Of a DNA stretch of 8,461 nt, positions 6,006-8,461 are shown piece by piece (within the stretch, counting starts at the first letter, position 1; each line of letters opens with the position of its first letter). Where the stretch lies: assembly GCA_938004015.1 (NCBI GenBank), contig CALKWU010000230.1:1-8461 (forward strand), given 5' to 3'. Under the pieces are notes generated by a model that ran no database searches, was not told the origin of the DNA, and saw only the letters and a list, made by a program, of their open reading frames with translations. The stretch comes from an uncultured Oceanobacillus sp. GTDB lineage: Bacteria; Bacillota; Bacilli; Bacillales; Amphibacillaceae. A program made the translations under genes and the position numbers.

Positions 6006-6076
6006 GATAGTAAAATTTATGTAATAAAATGTAAAGTGATTTTGTTTCGATCGAGCAAGGAAGGAATGGTGAAAAA

Positions 6077-7048
6077 ATGGAGCATCGTCCGGAAATGGCG
6101 TTACAACAAGCAGTGGATGGATGGGTGGAGCAAAAACGGAAATATACGAAAACTGGAGAAGCGGCTTCGTATATTCCGGAATTGCAAGAGGCAGATTCAA
6201 ATGCGTTGGGGATCGTCATTATTGGAAGCGACGGTACGAAAATCACGTCCGGCGATACGAATACTCCATTTTCCATACAAAGTATTTCCAAAGTGTTTTC
6301 TTTTATCGTTGCCTGTATGCAACATGGCGTTTCACGAGTGCTCAAGCGGGTCGATGTGGAACCGACCGGGGAACCTTTCAACTCACTTGCTCATTTGGAA
6401 GTGAAAAAGGCAGAAAAACCGCTGAATCCGATGGTGAATACCGGAGCGATCACGGTGACATCGATGTTGGAAGGGGATACTCCTGAAGAAAAATTGGAAG
6501 GGCTTTTTGGTTTATATGAATCAATCATCGGTCGACCACCAAAAATTATAAGAAATGTATATGAATCGGAAAAGGAAACGGCCCATAGGAACCGGGCTAT
6601 CGGCTATATGTTGCTGGAAATGGGTGTGTTGGCATCCGATTTGGACGTGACGTTGGATGCCTATTTCAAACAATGTGCCATGGAAGTATATCCGGAAGAT
6701 TTGGCGAAACTCGGTTTGGTTTTGGCGAATGATGGTGTGGATCATCTAGCGGGGAAAGAAGTCATTCCGAAAGAAATTGCAAGGTTAGCAAAAGTATTGA
6801 TGGTGACTTGCGGGATGTATGATGCTTCAGGAAAATTTGCGGCAGAAGTCGGTGTCCCTGCAAAAAGCGGTGTCGCTGGGGGAATCATGGCTGCTGTCCC
6901 GCCACAGGTGAAGAAAGAACATGTACCGTTCACGGATGGATGTGGCATTGGATTATACGGGCCGGCTCTGGATGAGCAAGGGAATAGTGTCGCAGGAATC
7001 CAGCTGTTGCGTCATCTTTCGGAACGTTGGGATTGGAGTATTTTTTAG
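6077..7048 (+). CDS. glsA: Glutaminase (glutamine amidohydrolase)
   Basis: Hydrolyses L-glutamine to L-glutamate and ammonia (EC 3.5.1.2) in the cytosol. The 323-aa protein has the beta-lactamase-like serine fold of bacterial glutaminases. The nucleophile Ser69 and general base Lys72 form the SxxK motif in QSISK. The other substrate contacts appear in order at family-consistent spacing: Asn121 (MVNTGAI), Glu165 (ESEKET), Asn172 (HRNRAIG), Tyr196, Tyr248 (CGMYDASG) and Val266 (PAKSGVAGGI). The length is typical and no key residue is missing. The ATG at 6077 has only a modest purine-rich site (AAGGAAGGA, 6059-6065, 11 nt away, or GGTG closer in); ATG 6066 upstream is out of frame. B. subtilis has two paralogues, YbgJ and YlaM. 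This one is not next to a glutamine transporter gene in the window. Its stop codon overlaps the ribosome binding site of the SRAP gene. Confidence 0.93.
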   Translation: MEHRPEMALQQAVDGWVEQKRKYTKTGEAASYIPELQEADSNALGIVIIGSDGTKITSGDTNTPFSIQSISKVFSFIVACMQHGVSRVLKRVDVEPTGEPFNSLAHLEVKKAEKPLNPMVNTGAITVTSMLEGDTPEEKLEGLFGLYESIIGRPPKIIRNVYESEKETAHRNRAIGYMLLEMGVLASDLDVTLDAYFKQCAMEVYPEDLAKLGLVLANDGVDHLAGKEVIPKEIARLAKVLMVTCGMYDASGKFAAEVGVPAKSGVAGGIMAAVPPQVKKEHVPFTDGCGIGLYGPALDEQGNSVAGIQLLRHLSERWDWSIF

Positions 7049-7060
7049 GAGGTTATGGAC

Positions 7061-7726
7061 ATGTGTGGCAGGTACACATTACTTGGAGATCAATTGGACT
7101 TGTTGGACGAGTTCGATTTGGATGAGCCGATTGCTGATTTTGAAGAAAGCTACAATGTCGCACCGGGACAAAATGTGCTGGCGGTCATCCATGATGGAAA
7201 GAAAAAACGTGCCGGTTACTTGCGTTGGGGATTGGTTCCGTCTTGGGCGGACGATCCGAAAATCGGTTATAAAATGATTAACGCACGCAGCGAAACAGCC
7301 CATGAGAAGCCGAGCTTCAAACAGTTGATGGCAAGGAAACGCTGTTTGATCATTGCTGATAGTTTCTACGAGTGGCAGCAAAGAGAGGATGGAAAAATTC
7401 CGCAACGGATTCAAGTGGAAGGCAGGAAGTTTTTCGCCTTTGCCGGGTTGTGGGATAAGTGGTCACAGGGTGAGGACACCTTGTTCACATGTACGATATT
7501 GACGAAAGATGCGACAGGTTTCATGGAAGATATCCATCATCGGATGCCGATTATTTTGCCGAAAGAAAAACAAGATGAGTGGATCCGTCCCCAAGTGTTC
7601 CAGCCGGCACAAGCGAAGCAAATGTTGGAGCAGATGGAAGACCCTGTTCTTACTGCATATCCTGTTTCCACTTATGTGAATCACGCAAAAAACAATGACG
7701 AAAAATGCATCATGCCGTTAGCTTGA
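7061..7726 (+). CDS. SRAP-family abasic-site processing protein (YedK/HMCES-like)
   Basis: A 221-aa SOS response-associated peptidase family protein. Known members (E. coli YedK, human HMCES) bind abasic sites in single-stranded DNA and form a thiazolidine crosslink through Cys2, shielding the lesion. The full motif set is present: MCGRYTL with Cys2 and Arg4, YNVAPGQ (31-37), WGLVPSWA (56-63), INARSET (73-79, Asn74), FYEWQ with Glu104, and HHRMPII (159-165). Cys2 must become the N-terminus after Met removal, so the start matters. An upstream in-frame ATG at 7055 would add two residues and bury the cysteine, and it lies only 1-2 nt from the TAGGAGGT site (7046-7053). ATG 7061 lies 7 nt away and is preferred. 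That site contains the glutaminase stop codon, implying co-transcription and translational coupling. No LexA/DinR-type operator was recognised nearby. Confidence 0.93.
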   Translation: MCGRYTLLGDQLDLLDEFDLDEPIADFEESYNVAPGQNVLAVIHDGKKKRAGYLRWGLVPSWADDPKIGYKMINARSETAHEKPSFKQLMARKRCLIIADSFYEWQQREDGKIPQRIQVEGRKFFAFAGLWDKWSQGEDTLFTCTILTKDATGFMEDIHHRMPIILPKEKQDEWIRPQVFQPAQAKQMLEQMEDPVLTAYPVSTYVNHAKNNDEKCIMPLA

Positions 7727-7871
7727 AGTTGGAATTTAATCGTTGAAATTAGATGGTCGGTATATAGTTGCTTGTTGATTACGACTGGAATCATGGGAGT
7801 CGGCAATCCGGAAGTGTCAACGAAATCGCCCGTTGGTTTTCAGGTAATAGGATGGAGGGTGGTGGGATACG
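7727..7871. other. Gap between the SRAP and lipoprotein genes
   Basis: This stretch contains a short inverted repeat, CGACT (7782-7786) and AGTCG (7798-7802), without a T tract, so it is not a terminator. AT-rich hexamers at 7743-7768 (TTGAAA and TATAGT) are only 14 bp apart, too close for a standard promoter. Read-through from the glutaminase-SRAP unit into the lipoprotein gene is therefore possible. Confidence 0.4.
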
Positions 7872-8461
7872 ATGAAATACATACGTTTAACAATTGCTGG
7901 GTTGTGTCTTTTTTTCCTCTTTGCTTGTGACAATGAAGAGGCTGCCATCGATCCGGACGCTTTCAAGGAAGAAGCATTGGTTGAAGAGAGTAAAGGACAG
8001 CCACCGCTGATTGAACCGGAAACGGATGAAGAGGATGTCGATCCAGTGGAAATAGAAGCCGGAGAAGATATACTTGCCGAATACCCCGATCAAGAAATCG
8101 AGTATGCACGTGTCTGGTTGCAACTTGGGGCGAACAAAGAAATTGAAGAATTATATGTTGTCCATATTCGAGAAGGAGAATTGCTCAATCCGAATATCGA
8201 GTCAAGCGCCCGTTATCCCGAAGATGTCATCCAACTTTCGGGTTCGCGCTTCGTCGATGGCTCGGTCACCTACAGCACGAATGGGGACGGAACGATTAAT
8301 GTCTACCATGTGCCCCTGCGGTGGGAAGAAAATACTCCTGATGATTTCGAAGAGGAAGATATGAGGATTTTCACGGAATCCATCGTGGAAAATCCGGAAT
8401 TGGTTGAACTTGAACAAGGAGATGCCGAGGACATCAAAGCATTGATAGAAAAAATAAAGAA
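7872..8461 (+). CDS. Acidic lipoprotein of unknown function, cut by the window end
   Basis: The frame stays open for 196 codons from the ATG at 7872 to the right edge without a stop. Residues 1-18 are a lipoprotein signal peptide: MKYIR, a hydrophobic stretch and the lipobox LFAC, with lipidation expected at Cys19, so the protein should sit on the outer face of the membrane. Residues 20-75 are a strongly acidic, probably disordered tether. Residues 76 onward look folded, with alternating beta and turn patterns: EYARVWLQLG (77-86), ELYVVHI (92-98), ARYPEDVIQLSG (113-124), DGSVTYSTNGDGTINVYHVP (129-148), then an acidic helical end. I do not recognise the family. A GGAGGGTGG site (7854-7862) lies 9 nt upstream of the ATG. 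Confidence 0.8.
   Translation, partial: MKYIRLTIAGLCLFFLFACDNEEAAIDPDAFKEEALVEESKGQPPLIEPETDEEDVDPVEIEAGEDILAEYPDQEIEYARVWLQLGANKEIEELYVVHIREGELLNPNIESSARYPEDVIQLSGSRFVDGSVTYSTNGDGTINVYHVPLRWEENTPDDFEEEDMRIFTESIVENPELVELEQGDAEDIKALIEKIK

Noticed and set aside
5997..6040. TnrA-type operator upstream of glsA
   Set aside because: The consensus TGTNA-N7-TNACA was looked for because of the nitrogen-metabolism gene, but no correctly spaced pair of half-sites is present.
5905..6381. A 158-codon minus-strand frame spanning the CAP terminator and the start of glsA
   Set aside because: It crosses a terminator and a promoter, lacks a ribosome binding site and overlaps the well-supported glutaminase.
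7743..7768. TTGAAA and TATAGT as a promoter for the lipoprotein gene
   Set aside because: The spacer is only 14 bp, outside the usable range for a sigma-A promoter.
7793..7930. A 45-codon plus-strand frame overlapping the lipoprotein start
   Set aside because: No ribosome binding site, no recognisable motif, and it runs through the lipoprotein signal peptide in another frame.

Overview
The window looks like a chromosomal segment of a Gram-positive endospore-former-type bacterium (order Bacillales, probably Bacillaceae, possibly a relative of Geobacillus or thermophilic Bacillus). Reasons: strong AGGAGG-type Shine-Dalgarno sites, a TTG start, compact genes separated by U-tailed hairpins, a perfect CcpA cre box, an MreBH-type actin homologue, a secreted YkwD-like CAP protein, and a protein that closely resembles, from memory, the Geobacillus stearothermophilus lysine 6-dehydrogenase. 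No mobile element, CRISPR array, tRNA or rRNA was seen.

Layout. (1) 1-774, minus strand: a HAD-IB phosphatase-like protein, followed on the same strand by the first eight codons of a gene that leaves the window at its left edge. (2) 889-3635, plus strand: a cre box, an aldehyde dehydrogenase and a lysine 6-dehydrogenase. Together these read as a two-step lysine catabolic operon: lysine to 2-aminoadipate semialdehyde (in equilibrium with piperideine-6-carboxylate), then to 2-aminoadipate, with NADH formed at each step. A bidirectional terminator (3636-3675) closes it. (3) 3681-4688, minus strand: an actin-like cell-shape gene (best match mreBH). (4) 4689-5122: a 434-bp AT-rich divergent intergenic region with a perfect match to the WalR two-component box on the mreBH side, an inverted repeat, a pair of 12-bp direct repeats and an extended -10 promoter for the next gene. 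(5) 5123-5935, plus strand: a secreted CAP/SCP-domain protein with a Pro/Gln-rich linker, closed by a strong terminator. (6) 6077-7726, plus strand: glutaminase and, 12 bp later, an SRAP (HMCES/YedK-type) abasic-site DNA-protein crosslink protein, probably one transcript. (7) 7872 to the right edge, plus strand: an acidic lipoprotein of unknown function, cut off by the window end.

Themes. Two genes release ammonium from amino acids (lysine dehydrogenase, glutaminase), two relate to the cell envelope (MreBH, CAP protein), and one is a DNA-damage protein. I found no clearly new system. The parts most worth checking are the catabolite-controlled lysine operon, the WalR box in front of mreBH, and the unexpected glutaminase-SRAP pairing. 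All family assignments come from reading motifs by eye; no database search was run.
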